A stretch of 64,000 nucleotides of DNA from Ophthalmolycus amberensis (taxonomy: Eukaryota > Chordata > Actinopteri > Perciformes > Zoarcidae). Position 1 is the first letter of the stretch. Every line of letters begins with the position of its first letter. A program made the position numbers and the translations under genes. The stretch covers positions 124,001-188,000 of the forward strand of contig JAFEUB010001801.1 of the NCBI GenBank assembly GCA_024529925.1, given 5' to 3'. This document shows positions 50,237-61,803 of this stretch, in pieces. The notes under the pieces are model-generated. The model saw only the letters and a list, made by a program, of their open reading frames with translations. It had not been told where the DNA came from and did not search any database.

Positions 50237-52322
50237 TCTGAATGACCGATTGTCTGCATGCCAAAGGTCTTTCCCAGTTCCCGTGCAGAATGTGCTGAGC
50301 TCCCCACGATACATAGCGAGCATCAATTTCATCGGTCAAGATTTCATTGATTGAAAAGAGCACAAAACTCACGTCTCAGAAGAAGTCCCTTGGATGGAGG
50401 TGCTGACGAAGGGGTCGTGCACGTTAATACAGGCGTAGATGAAGAGCTTGTTTGCTGCTAACACACCGAGCTGTTGCTGTCTATCACTTTTTTTCTCTCC
50501 TTCTAATTCTTGTGGAGCTATTAGTCCTGTGTTTGTAATTAGATCCGATCAATATCATTAGTCATCCATTTCAGGAGTTTAAGGACGTCCTTTTCAATCC
50601 ATCCGTCTGCTCTTCTTTTCGCATCAGTACTTTGTGTTCGGGTTTGCACAGGTAGCTGTGTAACAGTGACATCATATGAACACCTTTAGAATATAGCATT
50701 CCAGGAGAAAACCCTGAATGCTGCCATTGTGAAGCTCATCATGTTATTTTTTTTTTTTTTTTTTTGAGGCTCTCTCACAGAGATTGTGCCCACTATATGG
50801 TAATGTCCAAGTCACAGTCTGTGCCGTTATCATCTATTTGTTTGTAATGCCGTGGAGATGAGGGTGGGAGACGACATGACAAAAACAAACGTACAATATA
50901 ACGCACATGTAACAGGAACGCCACATATCATACGTATCATGTTGCGCTTCCAGTTTGATTGCATCGAAAAGCGTATGTGTGAACACACACGCACACACCT
51001 CCAAGCTGCGTTTCTAAACTTGTTGGGAAGGTACAAGGTTAGCGATGGCATCCTGTGGTTTCCGCTGAGGTCTCTTATCAGAGTCTGCTCCTTATCACTC
51101 AGCCTCACAACTGCAGAAACACACAGAGACACTATTTTATCAGCGCCATGAGAAGAAAGTATCTACATCAATGTCTGTTGCATGACATTCTGCTGGTTTT
51201 TTTTTGGTGTGGATCCGATTACAGACAAGCAGCAGAAACTGAGAGAAAATAAGCGAAAAATGATTTGTGTGCATACAGTTCCAGAGGAGATCTTTGACTG
51301 AGTATGACGTCGTCACCCAAAGCGTATTTTTGTATCGCTCTCCTCCCGTCTGGCCGTCACATACAGTATTCAGACATATTTTTTTTTGTCCTGTCAATTT
51401 TCCACCGAGTAATGACGCCCCTATGGTCATAACATGATGGGACTGGAAAACCCAACACACATTGTTGTGAATCTGAAAGCCTAAATAAAAGCTGTTTGAA
51501 CAATCCCTGCCACTTTCTCTGTTGGTTATTCCTACAGCAGCTTCTCAGGTCATCTTACCGACATGAGTACACACCGACGCTGGCATTTTTTATCCCCTCG
51601 TGAGTCTTTGTGTGTGAGTCATCATGGCAAAATGTGATCCTGTAGACACCGACTGTAGCAGGAACTACCACAGAGGTAGTTTTGACTATTTTCCCAGGTG
51701 TTTATATTTATGTCTGGGGACAGATTTTGTCACCGCGCTAGCGTCGCAACAGTAAAAGATGCAGATACGAAACTTGACAGGTGTGTAGTTGAGATCACAG
51801 TGAAAGTTGAGTTTGAAGACGGGTGTGGTCCGAGCAAGGGGGGGGGGCCCATTACAGCACATTTACAGTATGTCATTGGCATCAGTCTCATCACTCATCA
51901 ACCCCCTGTGGACAATCGTTTCCAGTAAACACATTCTGATTAACCAGTCAAAGATAGTGACAAAGCAGCAAAAGACCCAGAAATATCATCAATAAAAGCT
52001 GAAAGGAGAAATAATACTAGAGTTATTATTGTCAAAAAGACAGAAACACGACCACAATGATCAGTGTCCAAAACTACGTCATATGGAAATTTCACATATG
52101 TGCTTCAGTCAGCTTACATATTATAACTGAAACCTATTGTATCTCTGTTTTCATTGCATTGCCCTCAAATATATTGATCTCTTCTTTGCTGCAGGTTATA
52201 AGCATTGCTGGTAGATAGCTATCTTTGGCACCAGCCTCTTTCTGCAAGCCGCACAACAAGTAAAACATGTTCCATTGCTGCATAATGCTGAGGTACAGGA
52301 CATAGAGTACTTGTTTACAACA

Positions 52323-52324
<2 letters not shown>

Positions 52325-52360
<36 letters not shown>
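52325..52360. repeat. (GT)n microsatellite
   Basis: About 18 GT units, followed by ATGTGTATG and a G run. Confidence 0.95.
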
Positions 52361-52369
<9 letters not shown>

Positions 52370-52508
52370 GGGGGGAAACATATAAAAAACAACAAGTTTT
52401 CCTCCACATGTCTATCTGAATGCCAGCACAGCTTTATGCTCTCCTGACATTTGCATGGCAGAGAACTGTCAAACCCAGACAGATGCCAGCTTACAGATAA
52501 CAAATGTA

Positions 52509-52531
52509 ACACACACACACACACACACACA
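52509..52531. repeat. (CA)n microsatellite
   Basis: About 11 CA units, 150 bp from the preceding GT repeat and thus an inverted simple-repeat pair. Confidence 0.93.
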
Positions 52532-53739
52532 AAATGGACTTCACACAAGCAGAGAATCAAAAAATGAAGCATGCATGTGGAGGTTTGTCAGAGATTCTGG
52601 ATTCTGGTTAGATTTGACACTTTTCATGTGTTTGTTTCTTTTTTGTATAATTAGAAGTATGACCACGTGACTGCACATGTGAAAAGGCCGACTTTGAATG
52701 TGCACATTACACAGAAAACAAGACAAGAAACAGCTGATGAATGGCCTCGGAACACTTTATTATTCAACTTAACAAGCCTTTTTGTTTTTTACAACTTTGA
52801 TGAATTATATATGATCCATCATTCATTATGGCTGTTTATTGGGCATGAAACGACTTGGTGCTGAAAACGTCCCCCACATCTTGTCCCTCCTTCTCTTAGC
52901 AGTTGCTCCGGACATTATGAAAACAAATGTGAAAACTCATTTACAACTTTTGAGATTCTGTCATTCTTCAGCGTATTCTCCATTAATGATGCAAAATGAC
53001 ACAAAGTACGCTGCCCTGGGGGGGAAACCTACACAGACTTCATTACAAGGTACTTTTAATTAGCCTTTGTAATTAAAAGCAGAATATTGGGTGCGTAAGG
53101 CTGGCAGCTAAATTGATATGCCCACAAACAGTTGCATGTTCGCTGGTCAGGGTTTTAGCAAACCGTCTCATTTTCACTCAGTCAGGTCCGACAAGAGGCT
53201 GAGAGTTGCACTGCAGAGGGATTTTAAAGGAAAATCTGTGTGACATCTGCCTAATTAACTAGAAGGAAGGAGGGGAGCTGGATAATGAGAAAGTGAAAAC
53301 TAAGTGTAAAGGGTATCTACATAATTCTCCTATTTTTGTCTGACCATATGCTGTAATATGTCATCTAGAAGGGGCTCGCAGGATAATACTCACCCAAAGG
53401 CATATACTATTCACAGCTGTGAGGTAATTGGCAGTGTCAAACTGACTTCAGTACCTTAGGTGATTTATAGGTTTAATAAGTTGAACAGACCTTTTTTTAA
53501 AACTCATTTTAAAAAAAAAAAAGAAGCTTACCACAGGTAGCTAGATCAAGTCGAGTGCAGATCTCAGCAAGGTTTGTAGCGACCACAGCCCCCGTAACGG
53601 GCAGTAGGGGGTCGTAAAACACACTTCATTCAAGCCTAAAACAAACAGCGATGTATGCAGGCAATCGGCTTGAAGTCGTCCTATAAGACATGTCACACAA
53701 TCTCACCAAAAAACAAATTAAACTCACCAAGCAGTGTGT

Positions 53740-54062
53740 GTACTAGTTCTTTTAGCTGTTAGGGGTTAGCTATTAGCTCTGTCTCTGGGCGCAGAGTCAG
53801 CGATGTCCTCAGCTGTGTTATCACCATGCGGCCCCTACTGGCCCGGGGGCCGGTGTAGAGTAGTGTGTGAGGAATTAGCAGGCAGTCAATTGCAGTATAT
53901 AAAACAGGCAAATTGTGAGTGAACGCAACCACGAGAGCATATCCATAACTGGCCTCCAAAAATGTTATGCAGTTTGCTGAAGCAGACTTTGAGATTGGGC
54001 GAGGACAGACACACGATTGCACGGTTCTCCTGGCGGAGATAATAATATTTTTTCGTACAGGT
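53740..54062 (+). mobile_element. Second copy of the TATA-bearing repeat family (cf. 15943-16677)
   Basis: The plus strand carries, in the same order as the minus strand of the 15.9-kb element, the words CAGCTGTGTTATCACCATG, GGCCGGTGTAGAGTA, GTGTGAGGAATTAGCAGG, TATAAAACAGGCAA, ATGCAGTTTGCTGAAGCAG and TTCTCCTGGCGGAGATAATA. The two copies are clearly homologous over about 300 bp but diverged. The outer ends of this copy are not resolved. The TATA box sits about 70 bp after the conserved GGCCGGTG. Confidence 0.6.
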
Positions 54063-54104
54063 TCCAAGACAGAGGACGAGCCCTCACCAAAAAAGGGGAT
54101 TTTT

Positions 54105-54235
54105 TCACGTGAAACATTATTGATGAGTCCGTTGATTATTTTCTTGATTAATCGTTTAAAAAAGACTGAAAATTATCAATCCTTCGATTTTTAGCAATTT
54201 GTTGATCAAATAATCGATTAATCGACTTCTCGTCC
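54105..54235. repeat. Interspersed fish repeat rich in GATTAATCG
   Basis: The segments TTGATTATTTTCTTGATTAA and AATAATCGATTAATCGAC, together with CTTCTCGTCCCTCAGC, form a recognisable word order common in fish genomes. Boundaries and class are not determined. Confidence 0.4.
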
Positions 54236-54249
54236 CTCAGCTATAATAT

Positions 54250-54797
54250 GTTCAAAGTTCAAAGTTCAAAGTTCAAAGTTTGCTTTATTGTCAATTCCAC
54301 AATGTACTGAACATACATGGGGAGTTGAAAAGACGTTTCTCTCTAGTCCAACATATAACATAAAGTGAGTACAGTGCAATAGATTAAAAAACATTAAAAA
54401 ACATTTTGACAATATATATAATAAGAGAAAAAAACAAAAAAGCTATCAATCTGTATTTAGCAGCAGTTGGACATGGGGAGTCTTAAAAGAGAGGAGGGAG
54501 AGATTTCAGAGAGTTCAGCTTCCTAACAGCCTGGTGGACGAAGCTGTTTGAGAGTCTGGTGGTGCGAGCACGGAGGCTCCGGTATCTTCTCCCAGAGGGC
54601 AGGAGGCTGAAGAGACTGTGTGAGGGGTGGCTGGAGTCGCGCACAATCATGGTCACTTTGCGGGTGAGGCGAGTGTCATATATGTCCTGCAGGGAGGGGA
54701 GTGAATAATGTTGAATAATATACAAATTCATAGTATACAGCCTGTGTTGAAACGATCCCCAAGTGATCGTCGAGACTTGTCTTTTAAAGAGCATCAT
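54250..54797 (-). mobile_element. Rex1/CR1-type LINE, truncated 3' end
   Basis: The minus-strand frame (stop at 54483) reads HYSLPSLQDIYDTRLTRKV, then SSHPSHSLFSLLPSGRRYRS and LRARTTRLSNSFVHQAVRKL, the C-terminal tail of Rex1-like reverse transcriptases of fish. The 3' UTR ends in four tandem 7-mers (GTTCAAA on the plus strand, 54250-54277), the short tail repeat expected for this class. The reverse transcriptase core is missing, so this is a 5'-truncated dead copy. The 5' junction lies somewhere near 54,720-54,800. Confidence 0.72.
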
Positions 54798-57637
54798 CCT
54801 CTGTTTTAATTAAATTCATATGAGCTAAAACATGCAATCACTTCTAAGAATACAATCTTTGGTTTATCAGCCTTAAAGTTCAAACTCACACAGTATTTGA
54901 GCTTGGCTTTGAGTTGATACATTTTTATTTGCATTTTGCATTTCCATAGCAATCTGCAGCTTATTTATAGGCCTCTGCTGGGCTGAGCTCTCTGTAATAA
55001 ACACAGTACCAACACAGTTTCACGGGTCTTTGGAAATTCAGCAGGAGCACATATTTCTCTATGTCGCCCGAATGGTTTGGCCTTATTAATATGTTTTGCC
55101 AGGTATAATAAACTAGATGGAAATCCCCAAATGGGGGCAATCTTTAAGAGGAATGGCAATGTGAAAGGAAAAAACCGAGAGAATTGGGTGAGATTTATAG
55201 TAAGCTCTGCTTGGTGTGTTGGTAAAAGCAGGCAAAACTTCAATGCAAAACTCGAAACCACTGATGCTTTTATTAGTCCTGCTGAGCGCTGACAGCTTTT
55301 GAATGCCTTGAATATGAATCAAGTTTGACTTTTTACTTTTTCCTTCTGTCATCTAAAGCTGTCCAGTCACATCTCAGAACATTAAATCAGAGTTAAATGA
55401 CATGGAGCTTGCATGAATCATTAACCCATAGACTCAGAATTGAGCAAATCCACACTACACAGAAAATGGACAAGCTGTAATTAAACCCCGTTTGAGCTGC
55501 CAGGTTGCATAAGAGCTCAAGCTGAGTGTACAGATGAATTTCATTAAATGAGACTACTTTGTTCTGTTAAGTATCTTGTTACTTTGCAATCTGTTTGTAA
55601 TTTGTGAAAAAGGCAAAGGACTAAAGTTTAGGATTAGTTCAGGAAGCCGGCTAGCTTAGATTGACACAAGAGTCGAAACAGCTTTTGTCCACAGGTAACA
55701 AAGTGAGCATACCAGCACCTCTTAGGATTGCACTGTTGGACATTTTTTGTTTCACTTTTGCAGTAACTGACAGAGTTGATTGAAAATGGGATTCGTTAAT
55801 TTAGCAGCAACTAATCCATTATTCCTACACCTGCTCTGAAGCCCTCGTACGACTTTATTCAGCTAATCTAACCTCAACAATAGACCTCTCCAGGCTCAGC
55901 TGTGCTGCTGTTGTATAGCAACGAGACACTGAAATACCAAGTATTTGTTTCCACACCAAAGTCTCTCTCTCTCTCTTGATGAAATGTATGCTGATTGCAG
56001 AGCCTATATAGAGCGAAGCAGCTGCCACTGATTCATTGTAATCCATGCCAGGTGACAAAGAAAAAAAAAGTTGCAAGAAGACTTCCAGATGTAGATTTTG
56101 GATCCGGCACGTTTTACAAAATGGGTGTCACTAGGTGTTTGCAGGGTGATGTGGGGGAGTGAACGGCGCGACAGTTTAGCCAGCCTTAATGTAAATGAGT
56201 GTAATTAGTTAAAGGATGTTAGGCTGGATCGACACCCCATTATGTTGCACGGCACAGTGATTCTGCCAGCGGATGGAAGAGATGACATGAATGACAAGCA
56301 GCGCAGAATGACAGGTGCGCTTCTCTTTTAGTTTGAATTGGACAAATAATGAGCTGCTGCATGTGTTCACTGCTGTTGTTGAGGAGCAGAGGTTCACCAC
56401 TGAATGGTGATTGAAGAGGAAGCTATTTTGGCCTGTTCCATAAAGTATCCAAGGTGTTAAGAATGCATCAGGTTCTATGCTGAACCAAAACATCACTTTA
56501 TGACAATACATCTCTGTCCAGCTAATATCCCCTTTAATAAAAAGCATAATGGTCCTTTAAACTGCCTCACTTGTCAGTTCAAACTGAGACATAATCCGCT
56601 GCGCAGGCTTCAGATGAATCTACACGGACCTTTATAAAAACCAACATCTTCACAACATCATTAAATATACCTTTTTGATCTTGCATTGTATCCCCAAATG
56701 ATTTCACTGATCCATGTTATGAATTTTATCTGAGAGCAGAAACAGCTGTCGGAGAGAAATGTTGCTTGAGTTTTTGAAAGTGTGTCACTGACATCTAGTG
56801 GAGGACATGGATCAGGACAAACAAGCCTTCATATAAATTATTTATTCATGTATTAAAGAAGTAGTCACCAAGAGTTAATATATGCCATACCTCTAGAAAT
56901 AAACATGGTAAACGGAGAAACCCACCTGTCGCCCATTATTTTCAAACGTTGCTGTAATTTTGGAAGGAAATGTTACCGCATGTGATTATTAATCTGTAAT
57001 GCGGCAGCACAGTATGCACAGACGATGCACTGCACAGGATCAGATGTTGATGTTTTTTGAACATGGGGTAGTCAAACTGTTGTGTGCATTATGATGCTAT
57101 TGTCACCGGCCCTCTCACAGTGAAGCAGGGGTGGAGGCTGTAACTTGACCTTGCCTCTTAATGGCTGTGGGACAATAGTGCCCCGTCCCACTGGCCTGTC
57201 TGCCCCTCTGTTGTGTCTATTTATAATGTCCAGACACAGTGCAGAGGTTATTAAGGGGTGCCAGTGAACACAAGGTGACAGGGGAGAGGAGCAAGGGGTG
57301 AGAAATGTCACTGTTATTGTTCACTTTTTATTTACTGCATTTATTTGTTGTATTTTGTTGAGCTGAACATGTAATTCCTCTTTGTATATTGATGATAATC
57401 TACTGTATATTTCAATATGAATATCAAAAAATTGAATTATCCCATTTTAACTGTGCTTTTAAAGTCTGTATGTCAGAATACGCTTTTACTATGTCCTCTG
57501 CTTGTCTATTCAAAATGATTCCGACTTAAGAGTAGCAATATCTTTCTTGGAAGAAGCTTCTATCTGCAGTATGAAAATGCAAACATGAATCATCTGACCA
57601 TGTTCTCTAACTGTCCCTGGCTTGGAACTCTTCTCAG
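54798..57637. other. Non-coding interval upstream of FBXO40
   Basis: No coding exon and no recognised element; a short CT repeat lies near 55,964. The FBXO40 promoter and any further 5'-UTR exon should lie here or further upstream, but I could not locate a convincing TATA box or CpG island. Confidence 0.4.
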
Positions 57638-57665
57638 ATGATCCTTGTGTTCATAAGCCACAATG
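57638..57665 (+). other. fbxo40: Probable short exon 1b of FBXO40, ending in the start codon
   Basis: An acceptor-like TTGGAACTCTTCTCAG precedes 57638, and the donor GTAAGT follows the ATG at 57663-57665. The start context CACAATGG has A at -3 and G at +4. The intron therefore falls directly after the initiator codon, and translation continues with GTG AGG AGA at 57806. Another ATG at 57638-57640 would open a short out-of-frame upstream frame. The acceptor is inferred; the exon may extend further left. Confidence 0.6.
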
Positions 57666-60600
57666 GTAAGTGCATTTATTTTGTGATCAGCATTTAAGAT
57701 TTATAATAAAAATGTATTATCTCTGAATTGAAAATGTTGTTATAGCTTTTAATTAGCCTCAGTATGGCCCTTGAAATGTCTATGTTGTGTTATTTCTCTC
57801 TTAAGGTGAGGAGAAAGGTGCCTGTGGGCCATCATGAGCATTGCGACAAGTGTTACAGTGTCCACTGCCAAGTCCCGGTGCAGATCTCCGTCTCATGCAT
57901 GGTCGTCAAGTGTCTTCATAAATGTGGCGCCACCTTCCACATGTGCAAGCAGGAGGAGCACCAGCTTCTCTGTCCCAACGAAACAGTCCCCTGCCTCAAC
58001 GTCCACTACGGCTGTCCTCTTACCATGCTGCGCCACAGGCTGGCCAGACACCTGGAGGTGTGTCCTGCCTGCGTGGTCTGCTGTTCTCAGGAGTGGAACC
58101 GCTGGCCTGTTTCAGAAACGGATCTGGCCTTCTGCAAAAGTGTTTCGGAAAGCCCTCAAACTGAGGTCGGCCTGGATGTTGCCATGGCTCTGAGGGACCA
58201 AGAGCTGCTGTTTCGATCCATCAAAATGAAGAACATCTTCCCTGAGTTGATGGTGGGGGATTCTGCCCCTCAGGCTGGTTCCGCTGGGGTCAACAGTCCT
58301 ACAGATGAAGCAACCGGTTCTTTAGATTGTGGTGAATTTACAGAAAATGGCTGCACAAGGATGGAGGGAAAAGGACTGAGCCAAGAGGAGAGGGAGGCTT
58401 TGGCAAAGAGCCGGGACGTGGATGGTATACAGAACTACAGCTCCTGGGAGAAAATATTCAACAAGGAGATGGAGGGATGCAAGCAAACCGTGAACAACTT
58501 GAACAAGAAGGAGAAAAAGGCAAAGGAAGAGCAAGAATCATCAAACCGCCAGGGGGAGACAAGAGACTCCCACCTGAGCCGAGAGAACGCTGCCGACGCT
58601 CCGAGAATGGACGGCACAACTGGCCTTGCGCCATGGCAAGACGGGGTCCTCCAACGGTTGAGCCGGGAAGTCAACATCGCTGAGTACAACATGTACCTGG
58701 CGCACAATGGGGCAATGTTGATTGACTTTGGCCAACTTGCAGCTTGCACCCCGAGAGAAAATGATTTTGTTTATGGGAAGCTGGAGCCCATCGCGGTTCA
58801 AACCATCCGCTCATTTATTGCTCCAACTAGCTATCGAGCAAAGCGCAATTACCTGACGCATCAGAAGGTCAAGACCAATGCCAGCGTTGACACCGCAGAT
58901 TTGGGTATTTCGGTCGAGGATCTCCCAAAGTGCGACGAGGCCAGCGCCACGCTCCTGCACTCCCTGGAAAGGGAACTGAGAGGGCATTTAATCTCTGAGA
59001 GTGCGGGGAGGGATGGTCTTTACGTAGATATAGGAACGCAAACGTACAACTTTGCCTCCGCGCCGTTCAAAACTGAAGCGACGCTTGCTGATGTCATCGC
59101 CGACAAACCCCGCGGTCCTTCATGTGCAGGTCGAAGCCGAGTCTGTCACCAGAAGACACAACAAATCAAGTTCAGCCTTCAGCTACATGTGTGGCCACTT
59201 CTTTCGGCGAGACGAATACCGCTCTCATTTCAGGAATGTGCACTGTGACATACAGGCCCCTCTGAGCGGCTGGTTCCAACAACGCTGCCCCTTGGCGTAC
59301 CTCGGCTGCGCTTTCACCCAGACGAGGTTTCACCCTGCAGGTCATCGAGCCACCGTCAAATTCCGCCAAGACGTCAGCGCCTTTGTCCTCCAGCCAGAAG
59401 TCCCTTCAGTCCTCCGTGACGGCGGGGAAACCCCTAGCCCTCAGATAAGTGGCACACATAATCTGGATCCCCTGAGCGGATTGCCCCTGGAGATCCTTCA
59501 GCACATTGCTGCTTACCTTGACAGTTTTACATTATCGCAGCTGTCCCAAGTCTCCCATCTGATGAGAGAGGTGTGCGCCACATTGTTGCAGGAAAGAGGG
59601 ATGGTGTCTCTCCAGTGGAAGAAAAAGACATATTCCCACGGGGGAAGCTCCTGGAAGTGTCGAAAGAAAGCAAGTATCCTTAAGATTCCAGTTGTTTTCT
59701 TTCAGAGAATTATTGACTATAGAGTTCTGCAGGCATGACTGCTGCAGGCCAACCCCGTAAGTTAGCATCTCACTGGTGCCCTCGACAAAAAGCTAATGGG
59801 ATTTTATCCATTGGATTTTGGATTATTGCAGAAAATAAACTCTGTGGCAAACACTACTAAAAAGCTAATGTTATAAAAGAACTACACCACGGCCGCATTA
59901 GTGCAATATACGCAACAAGGCTGTAAAGGTGGACTGGCCTGCGTGATGGCGTCTCATTTAGCCGCTTGTTAGCAACTGCCTATTTAAGACACGTAAAAGC
60001 TTCTAAATTAATTTACTGACGGATTTTATAACGTAAAAGAAAACAATAAAATCACTTCATCTTGTTTTCACCACAGACTTTATGTCAGGCATCTAAAGAA
60101 AAACCCAATAATAAAATAAAAAAAGCATTCACTTTGAGATGAGGGAACAGGAAGTGCAAAAATTATGGCTCATTTCGGGGTTTCGGACTCAATTACTCAA
60201 TTTAGTCTGTCTGTCAACTGAACTGCAGCGGCATTATATCTTTTAATAACTTAACTGATCGAGTGCGATGATTCAATCTCGGATATTATTTTGAGCTCAA
60301 CCTTGTGCACAGTGAAGGGAAAGTAGAACACAAGGCCAAACTTCTATATCGGTCTGGCACCATTCTGTTGCTGTCATTGAAAAGTTTCCGTCATTCATAC
60401 ATCGTGACAGCTGCTGCATTGTAAACACTCGAAAAGGACATTTGATTTCCTGTTCTGGTGTCCATGCAATGGTTTAGTAACAAGACAGTTGGGCTGAACT
60501 TTCATTTAGTTTAGCAACATGCTGATTTAGTTTTACAATATATACTTAATTTAAGAAAAAATGATAATAAAATAAATATTAAAAGATCATTTTTATAGAC

Positions 60601-61803
60601 AAACCAATGCTAACAGCATGGTTGCTGCCATTATTTATTATTTCCTTTTTTTGATAGTTGACAGTGGAGAGATTAAAGACAAATAGGAGGAGTCAAAACC
60701 AGGGATGCTGTGTTTACATTAGTCCACGAAGCTAGACCTTAGATGCTCTGGCTTAGAACGCTAGTCCACAGAGACGCCTAGCTTCCCAATGGTCTAAGCC
60801 TTGAGGATGCCCTCAGCTGCCTCGACTTTTGGAGATTATCTAAATCCTGTATGGAATTATGAGCTCTATGAACCGTGTAAGGATGCACATTTAAGAGATT
60901 CAGACACATGATCACTGCGCTATGGCCATTTCAAATTATCTTTGAACGAAGTACCATCATGTGCAGGATTTCTTACGTTAAATGAGGTAACAATCACATC
61001 TTGAAGAATTTGGTAACCAACCAGTAAGGCTCAGGAAATCAATACAGCAAATAAAAAAAACCGATTTTTATTTTAAAAATCTACTAAATTCTAAAAGTAT
61101 AGGTTTCTTTTCTCCAAAATCCTGCTGACAAGCAAACAAACACACCTTGATCTGTGGCGGCAAACATAACCTCTCTGTGGAGGTAAATACAGGACAAATA
61201 TAGTATAAATGCATCAGTGTGTATTTTTACATCCACTCTCTCTGTGCCGCAGTGGTCATGGGACAAAGAGCCTAACGATGATTTCAGAGATGTGGAATGG
61301 CCTGTGGCCTCGCTGCCAGTAAACACAGTGCCACCATAAAAAGTCAGATGGGCTCATTCATGGAAACAAGATGTTGACAAGACTGTGTAGGCGACAGCTG
61401 GGTATTTTCTCCCCGATGAAGGGCATCATTTGAATACATTTGTAATGTATGGATACAGAAATAACACCATGCCCTGACATGAGATAAAAATACTCTGAGA
61501 TCTAGATTCTATGGGTATTGAAAATAAATGTATCCTCGTGGCCACTGCTGCAGTGCGGTTGATGGATGCCCCCAGAGCAGCCTCCCACACCTACTCCAGC
61601 TCTGTTTCTGTGTTTTACAGGTTTGGGAGTTCAGCTCTCTGTTTTCTTCTGTGGACAAATGGAGCTTCAGCAACACTCCTTCCATGTCAGATCACCTGAA
61701 AACCTGCTCCTTCTACCAGAGAGAGGAGCACACTCAGCCGGTGGCTTTAGCCGGCCTGGGAGAGGTCACAGACAAACATGGAGAAATAAAGCGCAAAAGA
61801 TAG
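57663..61803 (+). CDS. fbxo40: F-box only protein 40 (three coding exons; apparent frameshift)
   Basis: FBXO40 is a striated-muscle substrate receptor of an SCF (Skp1-Cul1-F-box) ubiquitin ligase; in mammals it targets IRS1 (family knowledge). Exons: the ATG alone (57663-57665), 57806-59669 and 61621-61803. Ignoring one extra base the product is 682 aa, near the roughly 700 aa of mammals. It starts VRRKVPVGHHEHCDKC and has a TRAF-type Cys/His zinc region (about 10-95, with CGATFHMCKQEEHQLLCP and GCPLTMLRH), then a Lys/Glu-rich middle. Next come a second Cys/His region (FFRRDEY, SGWFQQRCPLAYLGC, about 460-502), the F-box (about 558-605, LPLEILQHIAAYLD) and a conserved tail (QWKKK, HGGSSW, then WEFSSLF in the last exon). 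The middle-exon frame changes by +1 in the C4 run at 59108-59111. FBXO30, the paralogue, fits less well. Confidence 0.9.
59108..59111 (+). other. fbxo40: Site of the apparent +1 frameshift in FBXO40
   Basis: The reading frame of the first part of exon 2 runs through GAC AAA CCC. The conserved downstream protein (LHVQVEAESVTRRHNK and on through the F-box) needs the next codon to be GCG at 59112, which skips one C of the C4 run. Without the skip, translation ends at 59248 and the F-box is lost. Confidence 0.85.
59670..61620 (+). other. fbxo40: FBXO40 last intron, GC-AG type
   Basis: The exon ends AAG AAA and the intron starts GCAAGTATCC and ends TTTTACAG before GTTTGGGAG. The conserved protein order (SSWKCRKK joined to VWEFSSLF) requires this GC donor. 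The nearby GT at 59674 would put exon 3 in the wrong frame. The intron body contains no recognised element. Confidence 0.75.

Larger units (their letters stand above)
46771..53555. other. Non-coding interval with simple repeats
   Basis: Holds GT/CA repeats (48939-48962, 52325-52360, 52509-52531), a G18 tract (50219-50236), a T-rich run (50747-50765) and a G10 run (51838-51847). No coding exon was recognised. A 167-codon frame at 47414-46911 on the minus strand starts with GTG and lacks motifs. A mildly CpG-enriched block lies at 49,180-49,360. Confidence 0.45.

Noticed and set aside
57764..57805. ATG at 57764 as the start of FBXO40
   Set aside because: These codons precede the splice acceptor TTAAG at 57801-57805 and match no FBXO40 sequence. 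The homologous N-terminus begins at 57806 joined to the ATG at 57663.
58435..58749. Antisense open frames inside the large FBXO40 exon
   Set aside because: They are shadows of the coding strand without motifs of their own.
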